Positions 1 to 8,189 of a DNA stretch of 64,000 nt are shown one piece after another. The stretch is from contig NZ_SSMC01000001.1 in the NCBI RefSeq assembly GCF_004799345.1, positions 1,054,001 through 1,118,000 on the forward strand. Reading direction: 5' to 3'. The translations under genes and the position numbers were made by a program. A model generated the notes under the pieces. The model had not been told where the DNA came from. It searched no databases and was given only the letters and a program-made list of their open reading frames with translations. This DNA comes from Robertkochia marina. Lineage in GTDB: Bacteria > Bacteroidota > Bacteroidia > Flavobacteriales > Flavobacteriaceae. Within the stretch, counting starts at the first letter, position 1. Each line of letters opens with the position of its first letter.

Positions 1-1709
1 GCCTTTCCTGTCGCCTCTATCTTCTGTCCCTGGGCAAAAGTGAATCCTTTTTCCCCGTCATAGACTTGTTTACTAATACTGTTGCCTTGCATTTTGGTAT
101 CCATCAGGTATTTCCCGTTCCCTTTTTTAAATTCAATGTCAAGAGTCATGCCTTGTATGCTGGTAGAAGCACTGGCATACATAGTCGAAATGCTCTGCAG
201 TTTTTCAGTGCCTCCGATAGCCTTGATATATTTTTGAAGGATTTCTTTCTTGCTAACATTATCTGCAGGGGGTGCAGTATAATCAGGTTTCTCCGCAGGA
301 TCTCCCTCGGCGTTAAAGTACTTAACCGGCAACTTTTTACCATTATAAGTCATCTTTTCGAGCGCTTCCAGTACCTCGCTGCCTTTACCGGCAATAACAA
401 TTCTCATGTTTTGAGGTTGAAGTAATCGCTGTGCTGCATCGCTGATGTCTTCAACAGTTACCTTATTGATCTGCTCCAGGTAGTTTTCATAGAAATTGGC
501 TGGCAGCTCATTTTGCTTGATGTTCAATGCAAGTTCGGCAACCCTCTCTTCATCTTCCAGAGACATGATAAAATTACCTGAATACTTTGCCTTGGCTATG
601 TCAAGCTCTTTTTGTGAGACAGGATTGTTTTTAAAGTCATTTATAACGTCTAAAAAGGCAACAACGGCACTATCGGTAACCTCATTTCTTACACTGGCTT
701 GTGCACGGAACAATGAGGCTCCGTATTTGCTTGGACGAGCACCTGAATAGGCACCATAGGTATATCCTTTTTCTTCTCGCAATACCTGGAATAGTCTTGC
801 ATCACCACCGCCACCTAAGATATAGTTGGCTAACAGTGCAGGGAAGTAATCTTTATCGCCCAGTTTCAGGTCGATCAGGTTTTGCACCCTTATCTCAGAT
901 TGTACCGCATTGGGCATATCGATGAAATTGATCTGGGTATACTGCACATCTTTTGGAGTGGAGTAACTTAGGTTTAACGGAGAAGCCTTTTTCCATTTAG
1001 AGAAGTATTTGCCTGCCATTTCCCGGGCCTCTTCAAAAGTAATATCACCCGAAACGATCAGGTAGGCGTTGGCAGGCACGAATCGGTTACTATAGAATGA
1101 TTTTATATCCTCAAGGGTAACATTGTCTACCGTTTCAGCTGTGGTGAATTCTCCCTTAGGGTGTTTCTTGCCGTAGGCCAGCGCACTGGAAACCCGAGTA
1201 GCTATGAAACCAACATCCTTAGTACTGCTCTTAAGGTTGTCTTTTAACTTGGTTTTTTCAAGTTCCAGCGCCTCTTGTGTAAAGTTCGGAGAGATGGCAG
1301 CCTCGGCCATGAGCTCCATGATCCTTTCGCTGTATTTTGATAACCCGGTTGCAAAAGCTCCGCTGATACCAATATTGAGGCGGGCACCCATAAAATCTAC
1401 TTCTTCATAGAATGCGTCCTTTGGAATATTGACTGATCCCTGACCCAAAAGGTTGGAAGTTAGGGTTGAAACTCCGGCCTTATCACCTTCCAGTATTGGG
1501 GGGTTATCTATGTCGAGAGATAAGGTGATCCTTGGTAGTTTCGCATCTTCAACAACCAACACCTGAAGGCCGTTGGGAAGGGTGAATTCTTTCGGGCTAC
1601 CCAGGTTGATCTCCGGGCTGGGCCCCGGTTCGGGCATAACAGTGCGATCTACCTGGGCTGAAACTATGGCCAGGTTGAATAACAGTAGTAGTGCAAATAT
1701 ATTTTTCAT
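1..1709 (-). CDS. M16 family peptidase, non-catalytic subunit (3' end off the window)
   Basis: Read on the minus strand from the ATG at 1707-1709, this gives about 569 codons and leaves the window still open. It begins MKNIFALLLLFNLAIVSAQ, a Sec signal peptide, so the protein is exported to the periplasm. Two M16 (pitrilysin/insulinase) halves follow. The zinc motif HxxEH is missing: the matching segment reads FYEEVDFMGARLNIG. The R...TYG motif typical of the partner half is present (EEKGYTYGAYSG). By family precedent it should pair with the catalytic subunit encoded 10 bases upstream (1720-3033). The last 75 or so visible residues, from IGGTEKL on, lie beyond the usual M16 fold and form an extra C-terminal domain seen in some Bacteroidota members. 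Substrate unknown. Confidence 0.9.
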   Translation of the reverse strand, partial: MKNIFALLLLFNLAIVSAQVDRTVMPEPGPSPEINLGSPKEFTLPNGLQVLVVEDAKLPRITLSLDIDNPPILEGDKAGVSTLTSNLLGQGSVNIPKDAFYEEVDFMGARLNIGISGAFATGLSKYSERIMELMAEAAISPNFTQEALELEKTKLKDNLKSSTKDVGFIATRVSSALAYGKKHPKGEFTTAETVDNVTLEDIKSFYSNRFVPANAYLIVSGDITFEEAREMAGKYFSKWKKASPLNLSYSTPKDVQYTQINFIDMPNAVQSEIRVQNLIDLKLGDKDYFPALLANYILGGGGDARLFQVLREEKGYTYGAYSGARPSKYGASLFRAQASVRNEVTDSAVVAFLDVINDFKNNPVSQKELDIAKAKYSGNFIMSLEDEERVAELALNIKQNELPANFYENYLEQINKVTVEDISDAAQRLLQPQNMRIVIAGKGSEVLEALEKMTYNGKKLPVKYFNAEGDPAEKPDYTAPPADNVSKKEILQKYIKAIGGTEKLQSISTMYASASTSIQGMTLDIEFKKGNGKYLMDTKMQGNSISKQVYDGEKGFTFAQGQKIEATGK

Positions 1710-1719
1710 AACGATTTTT

Positions 1720-3033
1720 TTATTGGTTTTGTTCCGGAAGGTATTCAATAACAGCTTTTTGTTGTGGCATCAGATATTTGATGGCTACATTTTGAATGTC
1801 TTCCCTCGTGATTTTTCTATAGATGTCTATCTGAGAATTGATCAGGTTGGTATCGCCATAAAGCATATGGTACCTGGCCAGGCTGTTGGCAATTCCCTGG
1901 ATACTGCTGTTTGAACTAATGAAATCTGCCTCAAATTTATTCTGCAGTTTCTGGAATTCTTTTTCCGATATCAGGTCGGTGCGCAGGGCCTGGATCTCTT
2001 CTTCGATCTCCTGCTCAAGGGTTTCAAGGGAGGTGTCACCTAAAGGCAGGGCAAATACCAGGTAAATGCCATAGTCTTCCTGTTCTAAGTTAAAGGCAGC
2101 TACCTGCAGGGCTTGCTTTTGATCATCTACCAGTTTTTTATAAAGCTTAGAACTTCTTCCATCGCTTAAATAGGTAGAGATCATATTAAGTACATAAGCG
2201 TCCTTATGTCCAAAGCCGGGAGTTCTATACGCATTGATCAGCGCCGGCAACTGTATGTTTTTGTCGTAATAGGTTGCCCTAATGGTTTGCGAGATGGGAG
2301 CTTCCTCCGGGAAATTTCGAACTACCGGTTCTCCAGAAGGAATTGGTCCGAAATAGTCCTGAATCATTTTTTTGGTCTCTTCAACCTCAATGTCTCCGGC
2401 AACTACCAATACTGCATTGTTGGGTACGTAGTATTTTTTGAAATAGGCCTGGAACTCTTCAAGCGTTGCCGCATCGAGATCTTCCATATAGCCAATGTTC
2501 GGATCCTTGTATGGGTGAATTTTAAAAAGGTTTTCGGTAACTGCGCTCAAAAGATTTCCATAGGGTCTGTTGTCATAAGAGCTTCTTCTTTCTTCTTTTA
2601 CCACCTCGTTCTGAGTATCTACACCATCCTGTCCGATCACGGGGTGCAGCATTCTTTCAGACTCCAGCCATAATCCAAGCTTCAGGTTGTTCGAAGGAAA
2701 GGTTTCATAGTAATACGTTCGGTCGTTGGAGGTGTTTGCATTATTATTTCCGCCTCTTGAGCTAACGATCTCGAACCATTTTCCTTTTTCGATGTTTTCA
2801 GTGCCTTCAAACAAAAGGTGTTCAAAAAAATGTGCAAAACCGGTTCTTCCGTCTTCACGGTCTTTACCTCCTACGTGATACATTACTGAAGTGGTAACCA
2901 CGGGAGCTGAGTTATCCTGATGAAGAATAACATGCAGGCCATTGTCCAGATCGTATTCTTCAAAAGCTACTTCCTGAGCGGTCATGCTTATTCCCGTAGC
3001 CAGGAAGAATAAGGATAGGATAGTCTTTTTCAT
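1720..3033 (-). CDS. M16 family zinc metallopeptidase, catalytic subunit
   Basis: A 437-residue exported metallopeptidase. Signal peptide MKKTILSLFFLATGISMTAQ. The inverted zinc motif HFFEH lies at residues 68-72, and the distal Glu region NEVVKEERR near residue 145 completes the site. Length fits a one-subunit M16B protein that works with a second, zinc-less subunit. That partner is the next gene downstream, 10 bases away on the same strand, so the two are almost surely co-transcribed and form a clam-shell heterodimer that degrades peptides in the periplasm. A second, separate pair of the same type lies at 48383-51090. The function is firm at family level; the substrate is not known. Confidence 0.95.
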   Translation of the reverse strand: MKKTILSLFFLATGISMTAQEVAFEEYDLDNGLHVILHQDNSAPVVTTSVMYHVGGKDREDGRTGFAHFFEHLLFEGTENIEKGKWFEIVSSRGGNNNANTSNDRTYYYETFPSNNLKLGLWLESERMLHPVIGQDGVDTQNEVVKEERRSSYDNRPYGNLLSAVTENLFKIHPYKDPNIGYMEDLDAATLEEFQAYFKKYYVPNNAVLVVAGDIEVEETKKMIQDYFGPIPSGEPVVRNFPEEAPISQTIRATYYDKNIQLPALINAYRTPGFGHKDAYVLNMISTYLSDGRSSKLYKKLVDDQKQALQVAAFNLEQEDYGIYLVFALPLGDTSLETLEQEIEEEIQALRTDLISEKEFQKLQNKFEADFISSNSSIQGIANSLARYHMLYGDTNLINSQIDIYRKITREDIQNVAIKYLMPQQKAVIEYLPEQNQ

Positions 3034-3222
3034 AATTGATGATAGGTTTGGTTCTAAAAAGATGTGTTGTAGCTGTATTTAAGGCAGCCAAAGTTCAATT
3101 TGTTCGAAATATAGGAAATTTCCCTCGTTGCAATGTTAAGGCAAATAAAAATTAACCCCAATATAAATGTTACCCCTCTGATTTTTTGTAAATTAGAAAA
3201 CATAAATTGAAAAGTCATCCAA

Positions 3223-3684
3223 ATGAATCCCAGTAAAATACACATCAGATACGGTCTCATTATTGCTGTTGTTCTTATTGCCTACTTTTTATTGGTTCGT
3301 CTTTTCGGATTACATGAAAATCCATGGCTTCGACTACTCAATGGAGGTATTATGGCCTATGGGGTTTATGCTGCCATTCGGTTGCGCAGAATTCTGGAAG
3401 GAGAAAAGTTTGATTATTATAAAGGATTTAAAACAGGGCTCTATTCCGGCTTTCTTGCCACCCTTGTTTTTGTTGGGTTTATGGCTGTTTATATGTTTCA
3501 TATTGACCCCGGGTTTCCCGAAAAACTCATGGAATCCTGGATGAAAGACTACTACCAGGGGCCGGGTATTCTTATGTTTGTTCTGGTTGTTGAGGGGTTT
3601 GCCTCTACAGTTGTGCTTACCCTGGCCTTTATGCAAAAATTCAAGCCAAGCTGGAATCCTAAAAAAACAGCTCAAAAGGCATAA
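3223..3684 (+). CDS. DUF4199-like four-helix membrane protein
   Basis: A 153-residue membrane protein with four likely transmembrane segments (roughly residues 8-25, 37-53, 73-95 and 120-140). The short loop EKFDYYKGFKTGLYSG between helices 2 and 3 and the overall size fit the Bacteroidota family DUF4199, whose role is unknown. The basic tail (KPSWNPKKTAQKA) is probably cytoplasmic. The ATG at 3223 is the first in frame and is followed directly by the hydrophobic helix. It is divergent from the M16 pair, with 189 bases between them, and it ends just before the rplU promoter. No function can be assigned. Confidence 0.75.
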   Translation: MNPSKIHIRYGLIIAVVLIAYFLLVRLFGLHENPWLRLLNGGIMAYGVYAAIRLRRILEGEKFDYYKGFKTGLYSGFLATLVFVGFMAVYMFHIDPGFPEKLMESWMKDYYQGPGILMFVLVVEGFASTVVLTLAFMQKFKPSWNPKKTAQKA

Positions 3685-3689
3685 AAACA

Positions 3690-3720
3690 TTTGCGCTTTA
3701 ATGAATTAGCAGTATATTTG
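3690..3720 (+). promoter_or_regulatory. Promoter of rplU-rpmA (Bacteroidota type)
   Basis: TTTG at 3690-3693, a 19-base spacer and TATATTTG at 3713-3720. This matches the -33/-7 pattern of the primary sigma factor in Bacteroidota (TTTG...TAnnTTTG). Predicted transcription start is about 3726-3728, giving a leader of some 55 bases before rplU. It is the best promoter in the window. Confidence 0.8.
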
Positions 3721-3726
3721 CACCCG

Positions 3727-3746
3727 CCTAAAAACTAATTTTTAGG
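3727..3746 (+). promoter_or_regulatory. Hairpin at the very 5' end of the rplU leader
   Basis: CCTAAAAA, a four-base loop (CTAA) and TTTTTAGG form a perfect 8-bp stem. It starts at the transcription start predicted from the promoter just upstream. Ribosomal protein leaders often carry autoregulatory structures; a 5' stem could also protect the mRNA. The regulatory role is inference. Confidence 0.45.
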
Positions 3747-3782
3747 ATCGAGTTAGAAGTTAATTTATTAATTCATACGTAT

Positions 3783-4277
3783 ATGTACGCAATTGTAGAG
3801 ATAGCAGGGCAGCAGTTTAAAGTTGCGAAAGACCAAAAGGTTTACGTGCATCGTTTGGCTTCTGAAGAAGGTGAAAAAGTGTCTTTTGACAATGTACTTC
3901 TTCTGGATGACAACGGTAACGTTACTATTGGCGCCCCGGCTATAGACGGAGCCGCAGTAGAGGCAAAAGTCGTAAAGCACCTTAAAGGTGACAAAGTGAT
4001 CGTTTTCAAAAAGAAAAGACGTAAAGGGTACCGTGTAAAGAACGGACACAGACAAGCCCTTACTGAGATCGTGATCGAAGGGATCACTGCAAGCGGAGCA
4101 AAAAAGGCTGCGCCTAAAAAAGAAACTAAAAAAGCAGATGCCCCTAAGGCCGAAGCAGAAGCAACTAACGATCTTAAAGATATGACCGTTGCCGAGCTTA
4201 GAGAAATGGCTAAGGACAAAGGGATCAGCGGATATTCTTCAATGAAGAAAGCCGAGCTGATCGAGGCATTGAGTTAA
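3783..4277 (+). CDS. rplU: Ribosomal protein L21 with C-terminal SAP/Rho-N-like tail
   Basis: Large-subunit ribosomal protein L21. Residues 1-100 or so are the standard L21 fold (MYAIVEIAGQQFKVAKDQ, and the rRNA-binding FKKKRRKGYRVKNGHRQ). Bacterial L21 is usually just over 100 residues; this one is 164. The extra part is a Lys/Ala/Glu-rich linker (about 105-128) followed by a 35-residue helix-extension-helix of the SAP/Rho-N kind (DLKDMTVAELREMAKDKG). Such tails occur in other Flavobacteriia and may bind nucleic acid, but their role is not established. It is first in an operon with rpmA, 36 bases downstream, and has a strong promoter and a leader hairpin. Confidence 0.97.
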   Translation: MYAIVEIAGQQFKVAKDQKVYVHRLASEEGEKVSFDNVLLLDDNGNVTIGAPAIDGAAVEAKVVKHLKGDKVIVFKKKRRKGYRVKNGHRQALTEIVIEGITASGAKKAAPKKETKKADAPKAEAEATNDLKDMTVAELREMAKDKGISGYSSMKKAELIEALS

Positions 4278-4313
4278 TTGTTTAATCTGATAACGAAATA
4301 AAACTCTAATACA

Positions 4314-4574
4314 ATGGCACACAAAAAAGGAGTTGGTAGTTCCAAGAACGGTAGAGAATCAGAATCGAAACGCCTCGGGGTGAAGATCTTCGGAGGTCAG
4401 GCTGCTATCGCCGGGAACATCATCGTAAGACAGCGTGGTACTGCCCATAATCCGGGTGAGAACGTTTACATGGGTAAAGATCATACCCTGCACGCTAAAG
4501 TTGACGGTATCGTAAGATTCCAGAAGAAGAGAGATAATAAATCTTATGTTTCTATCGAGCCTTTCGAGGCTTAA
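4314..4574 (+). CDS. rpmA: Ribosomal protein L27
   Basis: An 86-residue L27 of the large ribosomal subunit. The N-terminus [20 protein letters not shown] and the core [10 protein letters not shown] and [16 protein letters not shown] are diagnostic. In the ribosome its N-terminal tail reaches the peptidyl transferase centre. The sequence begins directly with MAHKKG, so there is no sign of the cleavable N-terminal extension found in Firmicutes. It is the second gene of the rplU-rpmA operon and is followed by a strong terminator. Confidence 0.98.
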   Translation: MAHKKGVGSSKNGRESESKRLGVKIFGGQAAIAGNIIVRQRGTAHNPGENVYMGKDHTLHAKVDGIVRFQKKRDNKSYVSIEPFEA

Positions 4575-4597
4575 GAAAGCATAAAGAAGATAGTTAA

Positions 4598-4627
4598 AAC
4601 CCTTTCACTCGTTGAAAGGGTTTTTTT
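4598..4627 (+). terminator. Rho-independent terminator after rpmA
   Basis: Stem AACCCTTTCA / TGAAAGGGTT (10 bp, 4598-4607 with 4613-4622), loop CTCGT, then a T run to 4627. Confidence 0.9.
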
Positions 4628-4746
4628 ATGTGCCAATTTTAGCGGTCAGATGACACTGTACAACGATAACATTTTAATAATAAGGTAGTTGGATGAAATT
4701 ATAGTATATTTTTTCTATCTTTAAAAGGCAACTAAAAGCTATCATT

Positions 4747-5331
4747 ATGAAGAAAAAAATTATCTGTATCGCTTTGGCGAGCTCATTAATGTTCTCGAGC
4801 TGCCTCGGTTCGTTTTCAGCCTTCAACGGATTGAAAGATTGGAATATGGGAATGACCGACAGTAAATTCCTTAATAACCTTGTATTTTGGGGTCTCTGGA
4901 TCCTGCCTGTCTATGAGATCTTCGTTGTAGGTGACCTTTTTATTTTTAATGTTTTAGAATTCTGGACCGGTAACAATCCTGTGGCCATGAAAGAAGGAGA
5001 GAAGGAGGTTCAGTACGTAGAAAGGGATGGTAACAAGTATAAAATGACTGCCACTACAAATCGTATGCAGATCGAGGTGGTAGATGGTCCTAAAACCGGT
5101 GAAAAAGTAGATCTTGTTTACCGGCCACATGAAAAAAGCTGGAATGCCATTAAGCCCAATGGGGAAGTTATTCCTTTAAGCTCTTTCAAAGATGGATTCT
5201 ATATTGTTCATACTCCTGATGGAACGGATCTTAAAATAGATGCCAATACCACACGCGAAGAAGGAATTGCCATTCTCAACAAATACAAGGGAGATTACGA
5301 GGTAAAAACCATTCTTGCAGAAGCGGAATAA
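4747..5331 (+). CDS. DUF3332 family lipoprotein
   Basis: A 194-residue lipoprotein. The signal MKKKIICIALASSLMFSSC has a lipobox with Cys19. The CLGSF start, the hydrophobic stretch LVFWGLWILPVYEIFVVGD and the conserved EFWTGNNPVAMKEGE are typical of DUF3332, a family common in Bacteroidota with no known function. The C-terminal half is soluble, with a segment KYKMTATTNRMQIEV that resembles a small beta domain. It stands alone, with terminators on both sides. It should sit in the envelope, anchored by the lipid and probably by the internal hydrophobic segment as well. Confidence 0.85.
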   Translation: MKKKIICIALASSLMFSSCLGSFSAFNGLKDWNMGMTDSKFLNNLVFWGLWILPVYEIFVVGDLFIFNVLEFWTGNNPVAMKEGEKEVQYVERDGNKYKMTATTNRMQIEVVDGPKTGEKVDLVYRPHEKSWNAIKPNGEVIPLSSFKDGFYIVHTPDGTDLKIDANTTREEGIAILNKYKGDYEVKTILAEAE

Positions 5332-5352
5332 ATCACAATTCATATTTTTAAT

Positions 5353-5379
5353 AAACCCTGCTATTGGCGGGGTTTTTTT
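5353..5379 (+). terminator. Rho-independent terminator after the DUF3332 gene
   Basis: Stem AAACCCTGC / GCGGGGTTT (5353-5361 with 5367-5375, one T-G wobble), five-base loop, then a T run to 5379. Confidence 0.85.
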
Positions 5380-5428
5380 ATGTAGCTATTCCTTAAATAA
5401 GTACGTGGCCTGCTAGTATTTGTTTTTT

Positions 5429-5436
5429 TATATTTG
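5429..5436 (+). promoter_or_regulatory. -7 element TATATTTG before ruvB
   Basis: TATATTTG fits TAnnTTTG. No clear -33 TTTG is found at the usual distance. The predicted start of transcription near 5442 lies downstream of the TTG at 5434 and so supports the ATG at 5470 as the ruvB start. Confidence 0.5.
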
Positions 5437-5469
5437 TCCAAAGCCCTAAGGCTTGCATATTCGCGCCAT

Positions 5470-6498
5470 ATGAATGAATACTTAGACCCCACAGGAGACC
5501 ACCTTAGCCCGGAAGAAACCGATATCGAAAGAGCCTTACGCCCATTGTCTTTTGATGACTTTGCCGGGCAGGACCAGGTGCTGGAGAATCTCCGGGTATT
5601 CACCGAGGCGGCTAACCTGAGAACCGAGGCTCTTGACCATACCCTTTTTCATGGTCCCCCCGGACTGGGAAAGACTACCCTGGCCCATATTCTTGCTAAT
5701 GAGTTAGGCGTGAATATTAAAGTAACATCAGGACCGGTACTCGATAAGCCCGGCGATCTGGCCGGTTTGCTTACCAATTTGGAAGAACGCGATGTACTCT
5801 TTATAGATGAAATTCACCGGCTGAGTCCTGTGGTTGAGGAGTATTTGTATTCGGCCATGGAAGATTATAAGATCGATATTATGATCGAAAGCGGCCCGAA
5901 TGCACGTACTGTGCAGATCAACCTGAGTCCTTTTACCCTGGTGGGGGCCACCACCAGATCGGGGTTGCTCACCGCACCCATGCGCGCGAGATTCGGAATT
6001 AGCAGCCGATTACAGTACTATACCACCGAACTTCTTGCAGATATTGTACAGCGAAGTGCGCAGATCTTAAAAGTACCCATTACCATGGAGGCCGCTATCG
6101 AGATAGCCGGTCGAAGTCGCGGTACGCCTAGAATAGCCAATGCCCTATTAAGAAGGGTGCGCGATTTTGCCCAGATCAAAGGGAATGGAAAGATCGATAT
6201 TGAGATCTCAAGATTCGGCCTTAAGGCATTAAATGTAGATGCCTTTGGCCTGGATGAGATGGATAATAAGATCCTTGCAACCATAATCGATAAGTTCAAA
6301 GGAGGCCCCGTAGGAATAACCACCCTGGCTACAGCCGTTTCTGAAAGTGCCGAGACCATAGAAGAGGTGTATGAACCCTTTCTTATACAGCAGGGATTTA
6401 TTTTGAGAACCCCTAGAGGCCGAGAAGTTACAGAACTAGCCTATAAACACCTTGGGCGTACTCCCGGAGGAGGGCAGAGTAACCTGTTTTCCTTATAA
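5470..6498 (+). CDS. ruvB: Holliday junction branch migration helicase RuvB
   Basis: The hexameric AAA+ motor that, with RuvA, drives branch migration of Holliday junctions. From [11 protein letters not shown] it is 342 residues, the normal size. Walker A is GPPGLGKTT, Walker B is LFIDEIHR, and sensor 1 is GATTRSG. The C-terminal winged helix begins near [20 protein letters not shown]. An in-frame TTG at 5434 would add 12 residues, but it falls inside the promoter, so the ATG at 5470 was chosen. ruvA is not adjacent; it lies at 15927, next to sprA. That separation is common outside Proteobacteria. Confidence 0.97.
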   Translation: MNEYLDPTGDHLSPEETDIERALRPLSFDDFAGQDQVLENLRVFTEAANLRTEALDHTLFHGPPGLGKTTLAHILANELGVNIKVTSGPVLDKPGDLAGLLTNLEERDVLFIDEIHRLSPVVEEYLYSAMEDYKIDIMIESGPNARTVQINLSPFTLVGATTRSGLLTAPMRARFGISSRLQYYTTELLADIVQRSAQILKVPITMEAAIEIAGRSRGTPRIANALLRRVRDFAQIKGNGKIDIEISRFGLKALNVDAFGLDEMDNKILATIIDKFKGGPVGITTLATAVSESAETIEEVYEPFLIQQGFILRTPRGREVTELAYKHLGRTPGGGQSNLFSL

Positions 6499-6720
6499 GG
6501 CAAATTGGCGGATAAGCCATTGGGTTAATGTTACCGGGTGACCAGGTTCCTAAGTGATCATCAATTTTACGATTTCTCTCCCGAAGTGTCGGGACCTCAG
6601 TCTTACAATATTCCGACCACAGACCAGAATTAAGTGACCAGGTTACTGAGTGACTTGGTTACTAAGAGATTAAAGAGGTTCAAATTCGCGATTCCTCGAT
6701 TCCTCGATTCCTCAATTCCT
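6499..6720. other. Repeat-rich non-coding gap after ruvB
   Basis: No gene supported. Two decayed copies of a motif close to AGTGACCAGGTTACTGAGTGA occur near 6538-6558 and 6634-6668. A small hairpin CCCGA-AGTG-TCGGG sits at 6580-6593, and the identical 14 bases recur at 6723-6736 at the edge of the larger repeat. Four tandem octamers end the stretch (6689-6720). Confidence 0.6.
6689..6720 (+). repeat. Octamer tandem repeat, 4 copies
   Basis: CGATTCCT at 6689-6696, 6697-6704 and 6705-6712, then CAATTCCT at 6713-6720. It abuts the dispersed repeat that starts at 6721. Likely a slippage array. Confidence 0.9.
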
Positions 6721-6877
6721 CTCCCGAAGTGTCGGGATGCCCCCCGCTGGCTGCCGCCAGGCAGGTTCACTAAAAAGATCCACTTCCCCTCGTACCACCT
6801 GGCTCCTCACTATGAAAGGTTCGCAGAACCTTCCATTGCCGTTTGGCCCTTTAAACGCTCGGTCCCCCTACCACACA
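6721..6877 (+). repeat. Dispersed intergenic repeat, copy A
   Basis: About 150 bases closely matching, in inverse orientation, 53770-53936. The core 6766-6868 differs from copy B at 7 of 103 positions, all in one codon phase. It contains two potential hairpins: CTGGC-TGCC-GCCAG near 6747-6760, and AAGGTTC-GCA-GAACCTT near 6816-6832. Copy B keeps both stems, with a changed loop base in the second. An open 63-codon frame starts at 6737, but it is not certain that it is expressed. Compared with copy B, this copy lacks a 20-base hairpin module. Confidence 0.85.
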
Positions 6878-6990
6878 TCCCTAAAAAAGACTTACTCTTT
6901 TGTTCATTGTATTGAAAATCAACGCTAAACAATTAAATATCGATTATTTTCATTAAATTCACGTTCTTAACAAACCAACCAATAATACCG

Positions 6991-8115
6991 ATGCCATTGT
7001 TCATGGATTTGCATATCATTCCGGGTGCAAAAGCCGAGGATGTTGCAGAAGCTCACGTTAAAGACTTGTATTGCCAGGATGAATATGGTTGCAAGGCCAT
7101 TACGTATTGGTTCGATGAAGAACGGGGCAAGGCTTTTTGCCTGATAGAAGCACCTGACGAGGCTGCCGTGAATGAGTTGCATAAAAAAGCTCATGGGCTG
7201 ATCCCGAATCAGGTTGTTCCCGTTGATCCCTCCCTTGTAGAGTCTTTTCTTGGAAGACTCACCGATCCCGCAGACGCTGTAGCTGTTGAAGGGTCAGAAT
7301 TGAAGATATTCGAAGATTCTGCCTATCGGTACCTGATGTATGTAAAGTTGCCTGATTTTAACCTGCTGGCCGGTCAATATGGTCGTGATGAGGCTAGACT
7401 TCTGGAAGATTATGCCTATGACTCTTTGAATAATTTTGCAGGTACTTTTGAAGGCCGAAGGGTGATGCTGAAACAAGGTCAGTTTTTGTATTCGTTTGTC
7501 GCCCTGGAAAAGCTATTGGAATGTGCACTTCAAATTCGCAACACTTATTTGCAAAAGTCCCCGGCCCTTGAGCTGAAGATTATTGTTGGTGGAGGAGAGC
7601 CTTTAACCCCTGATTCAGGTTTTTTTGAAAAAGCCTTTTCCACTATAAGATCACTTAGTTACCCTGCTTTTCGTGGCAATATTTTGGTGTCCTCAGAATT
7701 GGGCAGAGCCACAAAGGGCTTACTTCACTCTCGTCTGAAAGAGCATTCAGAGCTTATTGAGATCATTAGCGCAGACCGTGAGGCTTTCCTGTCTAAACTG
7801 GTTCAGACCCTGGAAGCCTCTTATATGAATCCGGAACTGGATGTTGGATTGCTTTCGGCCAGGATGAATTACAGCAATTCAAAATTATACAGGATGTGCA
7901 GGGAATATACCGGAATGTCACCAAACCGTTTTGTTCGTGTATTTCGTCTGTACAAGGCCAAGAAATTACTCCGGGATGATTTGCTTTCAATTTCAGAAGT
8001 AGGTTTTAAATGCGGCTTTAATACCCCTTCTTATTTTACACGCTGCTTTCTGCAGTCTTATGGTATGAACCCTACAGATTATATTTTGTCAAGTTCCACT
8101 GTGAATGATATGTAG
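6991..8115 (+). CDS. AraC-type regulator with N-terminal DUF4242 and cyclase-like middle region
   Basis: A 374-residue cytoplasmic protein in three parts. Residues 1-90 or so match DUF4242, a ferredoxin-like fold whose Streptomyces member binds nickel (MPLFMDLHIIPGAKAEDVAEAH, FCLIEAPDEAAVNELHKKAH). Residues about 105-240 resemble a class III nucleotide cyclase domain: GRRVMLKQGQFLYSFVA, then KIIVGGGEPL and GNILVSSELG. The first metal-binding Asp of a true cyclase appears to be missing (YVKLPDFN where FTDI is expected), so it is probably a ligand-binding relic. Residues about 270-374 are an AraC/XylS DNA-binding domain (LSARMNYSNSKLYRMCREY, EVGFKCGFNTPSYFTRCF). The next gene encodes an exported DUF4242 protein and may be its target. 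The middle-domain assignment is inference. Confidence 0.8.
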   Translation: MPLFMDLHIIPGAKAEDVAEAHVKDLYCQDEYGCKAITYWFDEERGKAFCLIEAPDEAAVNELHKKAHGLIPNQVVPVDPSLVESFLGRLTDPADAVAVEGSELKIFEDSAYRYLMYVKLPDFNLLAGQYGRDEARLLEDYAYDSLNNFAGTFEGRRVMLKQGQFLYSFVALEKLLECALQIRNTYLQKSPALELKIIVGGGEPLTPDSGFFEKAFSTIRSLSYPAFRGNILVSSELGRATKGLLHSRLKEHSELIEIISADREAFLSKLVQTLEASYMNPELDVGLLSARMNYSNSKLYRMCREYTGMSPNRFVRVFRLYKAKKLLRDDLLSISEVGFKCGFNTPSYFTRCFLQSYGMNPTDYILSSSTVNDM

Positions 8116-8189
8116 TAGGAATTGATTGAAATGTTTAGCTGTATATGCCAGGGAGGTTGTAATATAGCGTAACCAATAAAATAATCGAT

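Noticed and set aside
3054-3260. 68-codon minus-strand ORF in the gap before the DUF4199 gene
   Set aside because: It overlaps the start of the DUF4199 gene and shows no recognisable protein features beyond chance hydrophobicity.
6634-6915. 93-codon ORF over the repeat copy A as a normal gene
   Set aside because: In this frame every one of the seven copy A/B differences changes the amino acid, so it is the least likely of the frames; the other frames are treated under the repeat finding.
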